Of a stretch of DNA of 22,756 nucleotides, positions 7,583 through 16,031 are shown piece after piece. The stretch is from the NCBI GenBank assembly GCA_947258465.1, contig CAMYIQ010000219.1, positions 1-22,756 on the forward strand, given 5' to 3'. The translations under genes and the position numbers were made by a program. Origin of the DNA: an uncultured Erythrobacter sp. (lineage in GTDB: Bacteria > Pseudomonadota > Alphaproteobacteria > Sphingomonadales > Sphingomonadaceae). Each line of letters opens with the position of its first letter. Position 1 is the stretch's first letter. The notes under the pieces are model-generated. The model ran no database searches and had not been told where the DNA came from. It saw only the letters and a program-made list of their open reading frames with translations.

Positions 7583-8407
7583 ATGCGGAAGCGCCTGATA
7601 GGTCTCACCGCGCTGACCGTGCCGGTCCTCTCGGGCATCATCTATCTGCGCTTTCACGGCGCGCCATCGGCTTATGTAGTCATCAATTCGGTGGCGTTCG
7701 GTCTTGCGGCAATCGCGGTTCTGGGTTTGCCCGTAATCGAGCAGTCGAGGGCACGACGCATTTTTACAGTCACACTAGTCGCTCTGCTTTTCCTGCCGCT
7801 GCTGACCGGTCCGCACATCAACGGCATCGCGCGATGGCTCCCGCTCGGCCCCTTTACCCTGCATAGCGGCGCGCTGATCCTGCCCGCGCTTGTGGTCCTG
7901 GCCGCGCGCGATGAGGATTTTGCGCCGCCGATCCTCCTGGCCGCATTGCTCGCCGCTTCGCTTCAGCCCGACGCGGCGACAGGCCTTGCAGTCATGCTGG
8001 CGGCGGTCGGCCTCTATAACGCAACTGGCGACTGGCGGCTCGTCCCCGTTGCCGGGATCGCTCTCTTCGCAAGCATGGTCGCAGGTCTTCGAGGCGAATT
8101 GCCCGCCCAGCCCTTCGTCGAACGCATCCTGATCCACCTCGCAATGGACGCACCTCTGGCCGCCTTGGCCCTCGCCATTTCGCTGGTGGCAAGCTTCCTG
8201 CTTCTCGCCCATGCAATTCCCGCCGCCAAACCGGTCCGGCACGCGCTGGCGGGCGGCCTGTTCGGCTTCTCGCTTGCGGCGCTGGTATCGAATTATCCGG
8301 CCATTCTCATCGGCTATGGCGCGGCGCCGATCCTCGGCTTCGGTTTCGCCATCGGACTGGCGATAACAAACAGGGCGTGTCGGACGACAACCGGCCCCGC
8401 CAGCTAG
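7583..8407 (+). CDS. Multi-pass membrane protein, degenerate SEDS (FtsW/RodA)-like
   Basis: A 274-residue very hydrophobic protein with roughly eight predicted membrane segments. I see an order of elements typical of SEDS glycosyltransferases (FtsW, RodA): NGIARWLPLGP (80–90, like N-G-x-R-R-W-I-x-L-G-P), LQPDAATGLAVML (127–139, like LQPDLGTA), a weak LPAQPFVE (173–180) where SEDS proteins have LPExHTDF, and ILIGYGAAPI (241–250) where they have FVSYGG. It is shorter than true SEDS proteins (about 360–420 residues), and the Asp of HTDF, thought to be catalytic, is not conserved. It starts directly at the stop of the SDR gene and ends before a strong hairpin. Membrane location is secure; the SEDS relationship is an inference and enzymatic activity is doubtful. 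Confidence 0.6.
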   Translation: MRKRLIGLTALTVPVLSGIIYLRFHGAPSAYVVINSVAFGLAAIAVLGLPVIEQSRARRIFTVTLVALLFLPLLTGPHINGIARWLPLGPFTLHSGALILPALVVLAARDEDFAPPILLAALLAASLQPDAATGLAVMLAAVGLYNATGDWRLVPVAGIALFASMVAGLRGELPAQPFVERILIHLAMDAPLAALALAISLVASFLLLAHAIPAAKPVRHALAGGLFGFSLAALVSNYPAILIGYGAAPILGFGFAIGLAITNRACRTTTGPAS

Positions 8408-8423
8408 CGCTCGAATGGCCGTT

Positions 8424-8452
8424 CAGGGGGCGAAGGCGGCCTTCGCCCCCTG
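8424..8452. terminator. Convergent-gene hairpin, likely bidirectional terminator
   Basis: A perfect inverted repeat GGGGGCGAAGG–CGG–CCTTCGCCCCC at 8426–8450, extended by CA/TG to a 13-bp stem with a 3-nt loop. It lies between the stop of the plus-strand membrane protein (8407) and the stop of the minus-strand peptidase (8458). Neither side has a good T-run, so it may act as an mRNA 3'-end barrier rather than a classical intrinsic terminator. Confidence 0.7.
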
Positions 8453-8457
8453 CTTCG

Positions 8458-10146
<1,689 letters not shown>

Positions 10147-10275
10147 CGATAATCCTCCGATATTCGGGTTCTGGTGCTGGTTAAACGCCATGCGTCGGCG
10201 ATGTGTCCTGCGCAAGTGCGCGATTGACCCTGCCGGGCGCTTGCCCGACAAAGCGCGCAAGCGGTGGAGACATGC
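10147..10275. other. Divergent intergenic region, peptidase/amidase
   Basis: 129 nt between the divergent starts of the M49-like peptidase (−) and the amidase (+). It must hold at least one promoter for each direction. On the plus strand TTGACC at about 10225–10230 resembles a −35 element, but no convincing −10 follows. A small hairpin, CGGGC-GCTT-GCCCG, lies at about 10238–10251. No operator can be assigned. Confidence 0.35.
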
Positions 10276-11610
10276 ATGACTTATCCGAAGTTGACTGAAA
10301 AACCGGGCGCAATCGAAACGGCCGCGGCCATCCGCCGGGGCGAAATGTCGCCGCTGGAAGCGGTCGACGCGGCGATTGCCGGGATCGAGCATCACGACGC
10401 GCATATCAATGCAGTGGCCGTGACCGATTTCGACCGGGCGCGCGAAACCGCACGGGCCATGACAGGGCGGAAGGCCAGTCCCGACCAACCCCTGTTCGGC
10501 GTGCCGATGACGATCAAGGAAAGCTTCGACATCGAAGGCCTCCCGACCTGCTGGGGGCATGAGGAATATGCCGGCAATATCGCCGCGCGGGATGCGAAGG
10601 TCGTCAGCCAGCTCAAAGCTGCGGGTGTCATTTTTCTGGGCAAGACCAATGTCCCGCCGGATCTGGCCGACTGGCAATCGAACAATCCGGTCTATGGTCG
10701 CACCAACAATCCCCACGATCACGAGCGTTCGCCCGGCGGGTCGTCCGGTGGAGCGGCAGCGGCGGTCGCAAGCGGGATGGTTCCGTGCGAATACGGCACC
10801 GATATCGGGGGGTCCGTCCGCGTCCCGGCGCATTTCTGCGGTGTATGGGGGCACAAGTCGAGCTGGGGCCTGATTTCCAAGCAGGGGCACGAACACCCGC
10901 TGATGGCAGGCAAAGATACCCATGACGGCGCGCTGTCGATTGCGGGGCCGCTTGCGCGCAACGCCGCCGACCTTCGGCTGCTGATCGAACTGACCCGGAC
11001 CATCCCCCTGCCCGAACGCGGCAAACCACTCGCGGATTGCCGCATCCTGTCGATGCTGGACCATCCGTCTTGCCCGACCGACGATGCCGTGCGCAGACCG
11101 ATCGAGGCGGTCGCCACCGAACTCGAACGAGCGGGTGTCGCGATCGACCGGGCGAGCGAACTTCTGCCCGACCTGGAGGCGCAACAGGCCGACTATATGC
11201 GCATGCTCAATGTCGCCATGGCGCGCGGAATGCCCGGCCCCAACGGCAAACGGGCCAGCGCGACAGACTGGTTCGACATGCTCGATACGCAGGCGCGCAA
11301 CGCAAACGCTTGGGCAAAGCTGTTCGAAACCTACGACTTCGTGCTCGCCCCGCCCGCCCCCGTGCTCGCCGTACCGCACCGCGAGGGGCGCGTATTCGAC
11401 GGGACGGTGACGATCAACGGAAGTGAACAGCCCGGCGGAAGCGTGCTGTGCTGGGCGGGCCTTGCCACTTACCCCGACCTTCCCTCCACCGTCTTGCCTG
11501 TGGGCGAAACGGGCGGTCTGCCTTGCGGCATGCAGGTCATCTCGCGCAGATGGGCGGATCTCGATTGCATTGCTGCGGCGGAGGCGATCGGACAAATTCT
11601 CCACGGCTAG
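10276..11610 (+). CDS. Amidase-signature family amidase
   Basis: A 444-residue amidase-signature enzyme that hydrolyses C–N amide bonds with a Ser–cisSer–Lys triad. Visible residues are Lys81 in PMTIKES, the Gly/Ser-rich loop RSPGGSSGG (cis-Ser at 156/157) and nucleophile Ser180 in GTDIGGSVRVPA. The family spans indoleacetamide hydrolases, fatty-acid amide hydrolases and GatA. There is no gatB/gatC neighbour and the sequence departs from GatA, so a small-molecule amidase is likelier. Substrate unknown. No signal peptide is evident, so it is probably cytoplasmic. The ATG at 10276 is chosen over an in-frame GTG at 10264 because GGAG lies 6 nt before it. The PepSY gene follows after 15 nt. Confidence 0.92.
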   Translation: MTYPKLTEKPGAIETAAAIRRGEMSPLEAVDAAIAGIEHHDAHINAVAVTDFDRARETARAMTGRKASPDQPLFGVPMTIKESFDIEGLPTCWGHEEYAGNIAARDAKVVSQLKAAGVIFLGKTNVPPDLADWQSNNPVYGRTNNPHDHERSPGGSSGGAAAAVASGMVPCEYGTDIGGSVRVPAHFCGVWGHKSSWGLISKQGHEHPLMAGKDTHDGALSIAGPLARNAADLRLLIELTRTIPLPERGKPLADCRILSMLDHPSCPTDDAVRRPIEAVATELERAGVAIDRASELLPDLEAQQADYMRMLNVAMARGMPGPNGKRASATDWFDMLDTQARNANAWAKLFETYDFVLAPPAPVLAVPHREGRVFDGTVTINGSEQPGGSVLCWAGLATYPDLPSTVLPVGETGGLPCGMQVISRRWADLDCIAAAEAIGQILHG

Positions 11611-11625
11611 GGAGCCACGACACCG

Positions 11626-12327
11626 ATGGGCAATCAGCGCGCCATGCAACGCTTCGCAAAGTGGCACATCTGGCTGGGCTGGCTGGTCGGTTTCCCGATC
11701 CTGATGTGGACGGTGACCGGTCTCGTGATGGTGATCAAGCCGATCGAGGAAGTGCGCGGCAACCATCTGCGCAAGGAGGTGCCCGAACGCGCCCTGCCCG
11801 CCGACACGCAAATCGCCGTCTCGCTACCGGCCGAAACCACCAAGCCCGTCCGCTCGGTCACGACGCGGGTGGAGCGCGGCGAGACCATCACGCGGATCGC
11901 CTATATGGACGGTACCACCGCCCGTTTTCGCCCCGATGGCAGCACCATGGGGCCGCTATCCGATGTCGAGGCACGGCTGATCGTGGCGGAAGGGATCGAG
12001 GGTGGTGACAAGGTCGCACGAACCGAACGCTTCGATTCCGCCAATGTCCCGTTCGACTTTCGCCGCCCGATGCCGGTGTGGCAGGTCGTGCTGGAAGACG
12101 GGACCCATGTCTATGTCGGCACCGAGACAGGACGGATCGAAGCGGTGCGCACGCGCTGGTGGCGAGCTTTCGATATCGCTTGGGGCCTGCACATCATGGA
12201 TCTGCAAACGCGTGAGGACACCAGCCACCCGATCCTGATCCTGTTCGCCATCCTGTCTGTCATCGGTGCGATGTTCGGCTGCATCCTGATGTTCCGCCGC
12301 CGTAAGGCGCGCATGGTGGCCAGATGA
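11626..12327 (+). CDS. PepSY-domain inner-membrane protein
   Basis: A 233-residue protein with one N-terminal membrane segment (about 13–38, WHIWLGWLVGFPILMWTVTGLVMVI), a periplasmic region and a C-terminal segment (about 203–224, ILILFAILSVIGAMFGCILMF). Between them is a PepSY-type module: PVWQVVLEDGTHVYVGTETGRIEAVRTRWWRAFDIAWGLHIMD. Proteins of this layout (PepSY-associated TM) are often found with iron uptake or redox systems, but nothing of that sort is next to it here. The start at 11626 follows GGGAGCC; an in-frame ATG at 11644 is an alternative. Its stop overlaps the start of the TRIC-like gene by 4 nt (ATGA), so the two are probably translationally coupled. Confidence 0.8.
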   Translation: MGNQRAMQRFAKWHIWLGWLVGFPILMWTVTGLVMVIKPIEEVRGNHLRKEVPERALPADTQIAVSLPAETTKPVRSVTTRVERGETITRIAYMDGTTARFRPDGSTMGPLSDVEARLIVAEGIEGGDKVARTERFDSANVPFDFRRPMPVWQVVLEDGTHVYVGTETGRIEAVRTRWWRAFDIAWGLHIMDLQTREDTSHPILILFAILSVIGAMFGCILMFRRRKARMVAR

Positions 12328-12944
12328 ATCCGGCAGTCCTCACCCCCGTCCTCGACTGGCTCGACCTGGCCGGGGTGGCGATTTTTGCGCTGACCGGCGC
12401 GCTGGTGGCAGCGAAGGAGAAGCAGACCTTCGTGACTATGGCTTTCTTCGCACTGTTAACCGGTGTTGGAGGTGGAACGGTGCGCGACCTGCTGATCGGC
12501 GCGCCGGTGTTCTGGATCCACGATGGTTGGGTCGCCCTGGTTTGCCTGGGGATCGCGTTGCTTGCGTGGTTCACCCCGACGCGCTGGTGGGAAGGCCGCT
12601 TGCTCGATATTGCCGACGGGCTGGGCCTTACGGCCTATGCCGTTCTGGGGGCGGCGAAAGCGTTGCAATATGGCGTTCCGCCGGTGCCCGCCGCCTTGAT
12701 GGGCGTAGTCACCGGTACGGTGGGAGGCATCATTCGGGATGTGATTGCCGGGCGGCCATCGATCCTGATGCGGCCCGAGCTGTATGTGACCGCTGCGGCG
12801 CTTTCGGCCAGCCTCACGGTGGTGGGAGAGTTCATCGGGATCATGCGCGAATGGGTGTGGATCGGGGCGACGGCCGCCGGATACAGCCTGCGGCTCGCCG
12901 CGATCAGGTGGAACCTCGCGCTGCCTTCCTATGGGCGCGACTAG
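12324..12944 (+). CDS. TRIC-type (UPF0126/YicG-like) cation channel family membrane protein
   Basis: A 206-residue membrane protein with about seven spans in two repeated halves. Each half has the family's kinked glycine motif: GVGGGTVRDLLIG near 48–60 and GTVGGIIRDVIAG near 132–144. This internal duplication and the G-G-x-x-R-D signature define the bacterial TRIC/UPF0126 family, for which potassium-channel activity has been described in some prokaryotic homologues. It is expected in the inner membrane as a trimer. The start overlaps the PepSY gene stop (ATGA). Its TAG stop overlaps the TAG stop of the convergent minus-strand gene in a shared CTAG at 12941–12944, leaving no room for a terminator between them. 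Confidence 0.9.
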   Translation: MNPAVLTPVLDWLDLAGVAIFALTGALVAAKEKQTFVTMAFFALLTGVGGGTVRDLLIGAPVFWIHDGWVALVCLGIALLAWFTPTRWWEGRLLDIADGLGLTAYAVLGAAKALQYGVPPVPAALMGVVTGTVGGIIRDVIAGRPSILMRPELYVTAAALSASLTVVGEFIGIMREWVWIGATAAGYSLRLAAIRWNLALPSYGRD

Positions 12945-13699
12945 CGCTGCGCACCCCGATAGCCGGTACCATATTCGATATCGGCATCGATCTCGTCAGC
13001 ATCCTCGCCGGGAAGCGGCGCGCCCGGATAGGCGGGTTGAACCGTTTCGCTGCGCGCCCGGGCGGCTCGATAGACATCGTCGCTATGTTGACGGCCGGCA
13101 TCCGCCGTTCCGGTCCCATAGACCCCTTCGGACGAACCGTATGCGCCATAGCGCGCCTGGCCCCGACCATAGTCGAGCGCCTCGATCCGGCCATCTTCTC
13201 CGATCGAGCAGGCAAAGCCCTGGCCATCGAACAGGGTGCCGGTGACGCGCCACCCTCGGGCATCGCGATTGACTGTATCGACCGTCTCGACCCGCGCATC
13301 GCGCTCGATCTCGTCAACGCACATCGACACCGCGCGGTCGATCCCGCGCCCGTCATTGTACCGATAATCGCCCCGGCGCGGCTGCGGATAGCGTGTCTCG
13401 CGGCGGGGATAGCGATCGCGCGACTTCTCGGCAGCGCTGGCAATGGCGGCAATACCGCCGATGATCAAAACTCCGGCAAGAATATCGCCCGCGCCAATGC
13501 CGCGATTGCGGTGGTGCCGATAGTGGCGGTAGCGGCGGTGCTTGGCAGCCGTATCGTCGCCAGGCGCCCATGCGGGCGTGACATGCGCGGCAACCGGAAC
13601 CGTCGACCTCGGCAGTTCCGCCGCCTGAACCGGCGTGGCCGCGAGAGACAGCGCTGCAAGCGCTGTCGGAGCAGCAAAAAGCGATCGTGTGGACGGCAT
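12941..13699 (-). CDS. Exported protein with Gly/Ala hydrophobic segment, paralogue A
   Basis: A 252-residue protein of unknown function. It has an N-terminal signal peptide (about 1–26, ending TPVQAAE), a His/Arg/Tyr-rich stretch (about 53–66), a short hydrophobic segment DILAGVLIIGGIAAIASAA (about 72–90), and a C-terminal domain with CVDEIERDAR, VNRDARGWRVTGTLF and FACSIGEDGRIEALDY. The two Cys in that domain could form a disulfide. The tail from about 190 is acidic and Gly/Tyr-rich. It is a paralogue of the next gene upstream (13815–14393), sharing the hydrophobic segment and the C-terminal domain pattern. Such proteins look lineage-specific to sphingomonads; I do not know a function. The ATG at 13699 has a GGGGAATGGG purine-rich run upstream. 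Confidence 0.75.
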   Translation of the reverse strand: MPSTRSLFAAPTALAALSLAATPVQAAELPRSTVPVAAHVTPAWAPGDDTAAKHRRYRHYRHHRNRGIGAGDILAGVLIIGGIAAIASAAEKSRDRYPRRETRYPQPRRGDYRYNDGRGIDRAVSMCVDEIERDARVETVDTVNRDARGWRVTGTLFDGQGFACSIGEDGRIEALDYGRGQARYGAYGSSEGVYGTGTADAGRQHSDDVYRAARARSETVQPAYPGAPLPGEDADEIDADIEYGTGYRGAQR

Positions 13700-13758
13700 G
13701 GCCCATTCCCCGTTTGGCGCACCCCACCGCGATACGCTGTTGACGATTTCTCAATAAT

Positions 13759-13792
13759 GGGCGGTTCCGGCTATATGAAGCCTGAACCGCCC
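13759..13792 (-). terminator. Hairpin downstream of paralogue B
   Basis: GGGCGGTTC at 13759–13767 pairs perfectly with GAACCGCCC at 13784–13792. The loop holds a second short pairing (GGCT/AGCC). On the minus strand it is followed by ATTATTG. It lies 22 nt after the stop of paralogue B and about 60 nt before the start of paralogue A, so it probably ends or attenuates transcription between the two. The tail is AT-rich but not a T-run. Confidence 0.55.
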
Positions 13793-13814
13793 GTGGTGGC
13801 TGCGCGCCGTGCGA

Positions 13815-14393
13815 TCAAAGCCCGCGGATTCCTCGGAAATTGACACCGGCAACACGGCCGCGCTCGATATAGCAGGTGAATTTCCCGCGATCGCGGTCGC
13901 GATAACCGCGGTCATAGCGGCCCCGGCGATCGTAATTGCTGCGATAGTAACCGCGCTGACCTTCGACCACGATCCGGCCCTTCACGCGCCAGCCATAGCG
14001 GGTGTCGTCCACATCGCGGATGTCCGTCACCTGGGCGTAGCGGTAGCCACTCCGCCGCGCATCGCGCTGAGCGGCCCGGACACAGCGGTTGACCGCCTTG
14101 CGCGGGTTCCCGCGACGCGAATAGGCGTGGCGGCGATAGTCGCGGCCATCGCGATAATAGCGTCCGTCACGATAATAGCGCCCGTCGCGGTAATAATCGC
14201 GATCCTTGCTGGCCGCGCTGGCGATGGCGGCGATACCGCCGATGATCACGGCTCCGGCGATTACTTCGCCCACGGAAATACCGTCATCGTCGCGGTCGCC
14301 GGCTTGTGCCGGGGTGGCTCCGGCCAGCGCCATCGCGCCGACAGCAGCCGTTGCGATCCCACCTTTCGCGAACGCCTTGGGAAACAGTTTCAT
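13815..14393 (-). CDS. Exported protein with Gly/Ala hydrophobic segment and YYRDGR repeats, paralogue B
   Basis: A 192-residue protein of unknown function. Layout: signal peptide (about 1–31, ending TPAQAG), an acidic DRDDDG turn, hydrophobic segment GEVIAGAVIIGGIAAIASAA (about 42–61), then about four six-residue repeats of the YYRDGR type (about 64–87). The C-terminal domain has RCVRAAQRDAR, VTDIRDVDDTRYGWRVKGRIV and FTCYIERGRVAGVNF. Cys, GWRV and the closing GR-x-x-x motif match paralogue A. The strongly basic, Tyr-rich composition suggests contact with polyanions or the envelope, but this is only a guess. The ATG at 14393 has GAGGAGG upstream, a strong ribosome binding site. Confidence 0.75.
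   Translation of the reverse strand: MKLFPKAFAKGGIATAAVGAMALAGATPAQAGDRDDDGISVGEVIAGAVIIGGIAAIASAASKDRDYYRDGRYYRDGRYYRDGRDYRRHAYSRRGNPRKAVNRCVRAAQRDARRSGYRYAQVTDIRDVDDTRYGWRVKGRIVVEGQRGYYRSNYDRRGRYDRGYRDRDRGKFTCYIERGRVAGVNFRGIRGL
14134..14205. repeat. 18-nt tandem coding repeats (YYRDGR units)
   Basis: Four imperfect 18-nt units begin at 14134, 14152, 14170 and 14188 (for example CGATAATAGCGTCCGTCA, then CGATAATAGCGCCCGTCG). In the minus-strand frame they encode the YYRDGR repeats of paralogue B. The middle two units differ at only 2 of 18 positions, suggesting recent slippage or duplication. Confidence 0.85.
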
Positions 14394-14492
14394 CTCGAGG
14401 TCCTCCTCATCGAGGCCAGGGCGGGATTGCCTTGGCTGTGAGAAGCGTTTTAGGCGAGTCGCCGTGAGGTCACGCTGAACTCCCGATGCAGC

Positions 14493-14528
14493 AGGTGTTC
14501 AGACTACTATGGGTTTTTCTGAACACCT
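14493..14528. terminator. 10-bp inverted repeat at the end of the serine hydrolase gene
   Basis: AGGTGTTCAG (14493–14502) and CTGAACACCT (14519–14528) are perfect inverse copies separated by 16 nt. The structure overlaps the minus-strand TAG stop of the serine hydrolase (14527–14529). On the minus strand the loop contains AAAAACCC. There is no T-run after the stem, so it may be a terminator of weak type, an mRNA-stabilising 3' structure or a protein-binding site. Confidence 0.45.
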
Positions 14529-15879
14529 ATTTCACAAGGGCTTCAAGCACATCGCGCGTAAACCCGGCAATATCGAAGCGATGTCCGGCCGCATCTTCGC
14601 CCCTGCGAACGATTACCGTGTTCAGGCTGGGCACGATCACGACGAATTGCCCGCGATTGCCCATGGCGGCGAACGTATCGGAAGGAATGCCCTCGGACTT
14701 GTCGAACAGCCAGAAGCCGGCACCATAGCCGAAAGCACCATCGGGCTGGGGGCCGGAAGGGGACGAAACATATTCGGCCCAGCCTTCGGGCAGGACACGC
14801 TCACCCGACGGTAGAACCCCATCGTCGAGATAAAGCTGGCCGAGCTTTGCCAGGTCGCGCGCGGTGGACCATACCTGACTCGAAAGAATGTAATCGCCCC
14901 GCCAGTCGGTTTCGGCGACGGTATCGCGCATGCCAAGCTGCGCGAAGAACTGTGCTGGCGGATGTTCCTCGAAAGCAACCGCGATCGCCTTGATCGCGGC
15001 GAGCGTATCGTTGTTGGCGTAGCGGAAGACTTGCCCAGGCTCATGGACCAGCGGCCAGTGCAGGGCCGTTTCCGCCACTGTCGAGCCGCCGTAATAGAGC
15101 GGGTTCGTGCGGTTGCCCGGCGTGTCCGAATAGCGGCCCGACGCCATGCGGAGGATATGATCGATCGTGATCTGTGTGCGCCGGTCGTTCAAACCGAGGC
15201 CAAGCTGCGCCGGTTTGGCGACGTCCGCCTCCCCTCGCTGTACCGCAGCGCCGACAAGGGTCGCGGCGATGCTTTTCGCGACCGACCAGGTGCGCTGGGG
15301 GACTGCGGGTCCGAAGTCGGCCGCATAGACCTCTCCCAGCATTCGCCCATCGCGCATTGCCAGCACGGCAGTCGTCCGCGTGCCTTCCCCGTAGGCAGGC
15401 CCGAAGGCCTTCGCGAAGCTGCCCGAAAGCTCCTTGGCCGGGGCGAGAAGAGCCGCACGATCGCGCTGGAACGCAGGCCGTTTGGTGACAATCGGGAAGG
15501 GAGCGCCGCCAATGGGAAGCTGCGAGCAGCCCCTGCGCGAATTATGCACCGCCATACGCGGGAGAGCGTCGTCGGTCCATTTCACCGAGACGCTCCGAAG
15601 CTCGCCAGAGCCATCGCGGTGGATCCTGTAGGGAAGGTCATCGATGATCCCGTCGAGCGGCGCCTGGATGCCGGCGAGTTCCCACGCTTCCACACTCGCG
15701 GGCGTGCGGCTCGCACCATTTCGCTCGGCATTGGCGATCGCGCTGCACAGGAACAGCGCCTTGTAACCTGCCGCCAGCGCGCGGTCGTAGCGCGCCTCGA
15801 TTTCATATTGCGTCGTCGCCTGCGCGGCGAGCGGGGCGGAAGCGAGCAGCGTGGCAGCAGCGATAGCGTGTCGGATCAT
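14527..15879 (-). CDS. Secreted beta-lactamase-fold serine hydrolase (PF00144-like)
   Basis: A 450-residue protein with a signal peptide (MIRHAIAAATLLASAPLAAQA, cleavage about residue 21) and a class C beta-lactamase/esterase-type domain. The SxxK motif is Ser199-V-A-Lys202 in TWSVAKS, the Tyr-x-Asn motif is Tyr287-A-Asn289 in FRYANND, and the C-terminal strand carries GNRGQFVVIVP in place of KTG. Proteins of this type include esterases, D-aminopeptidases and penicillin-binding relatives, so antibiotic resistance should not be assumed. There is an N-terminal extension of about 120 residues before the catalytic domain. The ATG at 15879 is preferred over an upstream in-frame start at 15915 because it begins the signal peptide and has AAGG upstream. 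Confidence 0.85.
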   Translation of the reverse strand: MIRHAIAAATLLASAPLAAQATTQYEIEARYDRALAAGYKALFLCSAIANAERNGASRTPASVEAWELAGIQAPLDGIIDDLPYRIHRDGSGELRSVSVKWTDDALPRMAVHNSRRGCSQLPIGGAPFPIVTKRPAFQRDRAALLAPAKELSGSFAKAFGPAYGEGTRTTAVLAMRDGRMLGEVYAADFGPAVPQRTWSVAKSIAATLVGAAVQRGEADVAKPAQLGLGLNDRRTQITIDHILRMASGRYSDTPGNRTNPLYYGGSTVAETALHWPLVHEPGQVFRYANNDTLAAIKAIAVAFEEHPPAQFFAQLGMRDTVAETDWRGDYILSSQVWSTARDLAKLGQLYLDDGVLPSGERVLPEGWAEYVSSPSGPQPDGAFGYGAGFWLFDKSEGIPSDTFAAMGNRGQFVVIVPSLNTVIVRRGEDAAGHRFDIAGFTRDVLEALVK

Positions 15880-15911
15880 GCGCGCCTTGTGGCACGGCTT
15901 TTGCCGCCCGC

Positions 15912-15948
15912 GCAAAACAAAAGGGCCGGAAGGTCTCCCTCCCGGCCT
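15912..15948 (-). terminator. Intrinsic terminator of the alpha operon (after rplQ)
   Basis: On the minus strand, GGCCGG (15947–15942) pairs with CCGGCC (15929–15924), the stem being extended inward by 3 bp after one mismatch around a 4-nt loop, and TTTTGTTTT follows. This is a textbook rho-independent terminator. It lies about 85 nt beyond the rplQ stop, with repeat copies R4 and R5 in between, and just before the start of the minus-strand serine hydrolase gene. Confidence 0.85.
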
Positions 15949-15951
15949 AAC

Positions 15952-15977
15952 GATCCCCCGCGCAGGCGGGGTCTCAG
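15952..15977 (+). repeat. Palindromic repeat copy R4
   Basis: GATCCCCCGCGCAGGCGGGG followed by TCTCAG: the same unit as R1 (forward orientation), with a GCAG loop. It lies in the 3' untranslated part of the alpha operon, between rplQ and its terminator. Confidence 0.85.
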
Positions 15978-16000
15978 GAATATGGGTCGGCGCTTACGGC

Positions 16001-16011
16001 CTGAGGTCCCG
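16001..16011 (-). repeat. Truncated palindromic repeat copy R5
   Basis: CTGAGGTCCCG matches the outer arm of the reverse-oriented unit (as in R7) and then the match stops before the loop. With R4 it forms an inverted pair whose second member has lost its inner half. Confidence 0.55.
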
Positions 16012-16031
16012 TCTAAACAGGAACTCGAAGC

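Noticed and set aside
10276..11610. GatA subunit of the Glu/Asp-tRNA amidotransferase
   Set aside because: No gatB or gatC is nearby, and the sequence around the catalytic loops fits generic amidases better.
10147..11811. A 555-codon upstream extension of the M49-like peptidase frame
   Set aside because: It is antisense to the amidase and PepSY genes. A signal peptide and strong ribosome binding site at 10146 mark the real start.
12527..13843. A 438-codon plus-strand open frame crossing the TRIC gene and paralogue A
   Set aside because: It overlaps two supported genes in other frames and has no domain; GC-rich codon bias explains the lack of stops.
14527..15879. Antibiotic-resistance beta-lactamase
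   Set aside because: SxxK and YxN motifs are present, but the KTG-like motif is absent. The fold is shared with esterases and peptidases, so resistance cannot be claimed.
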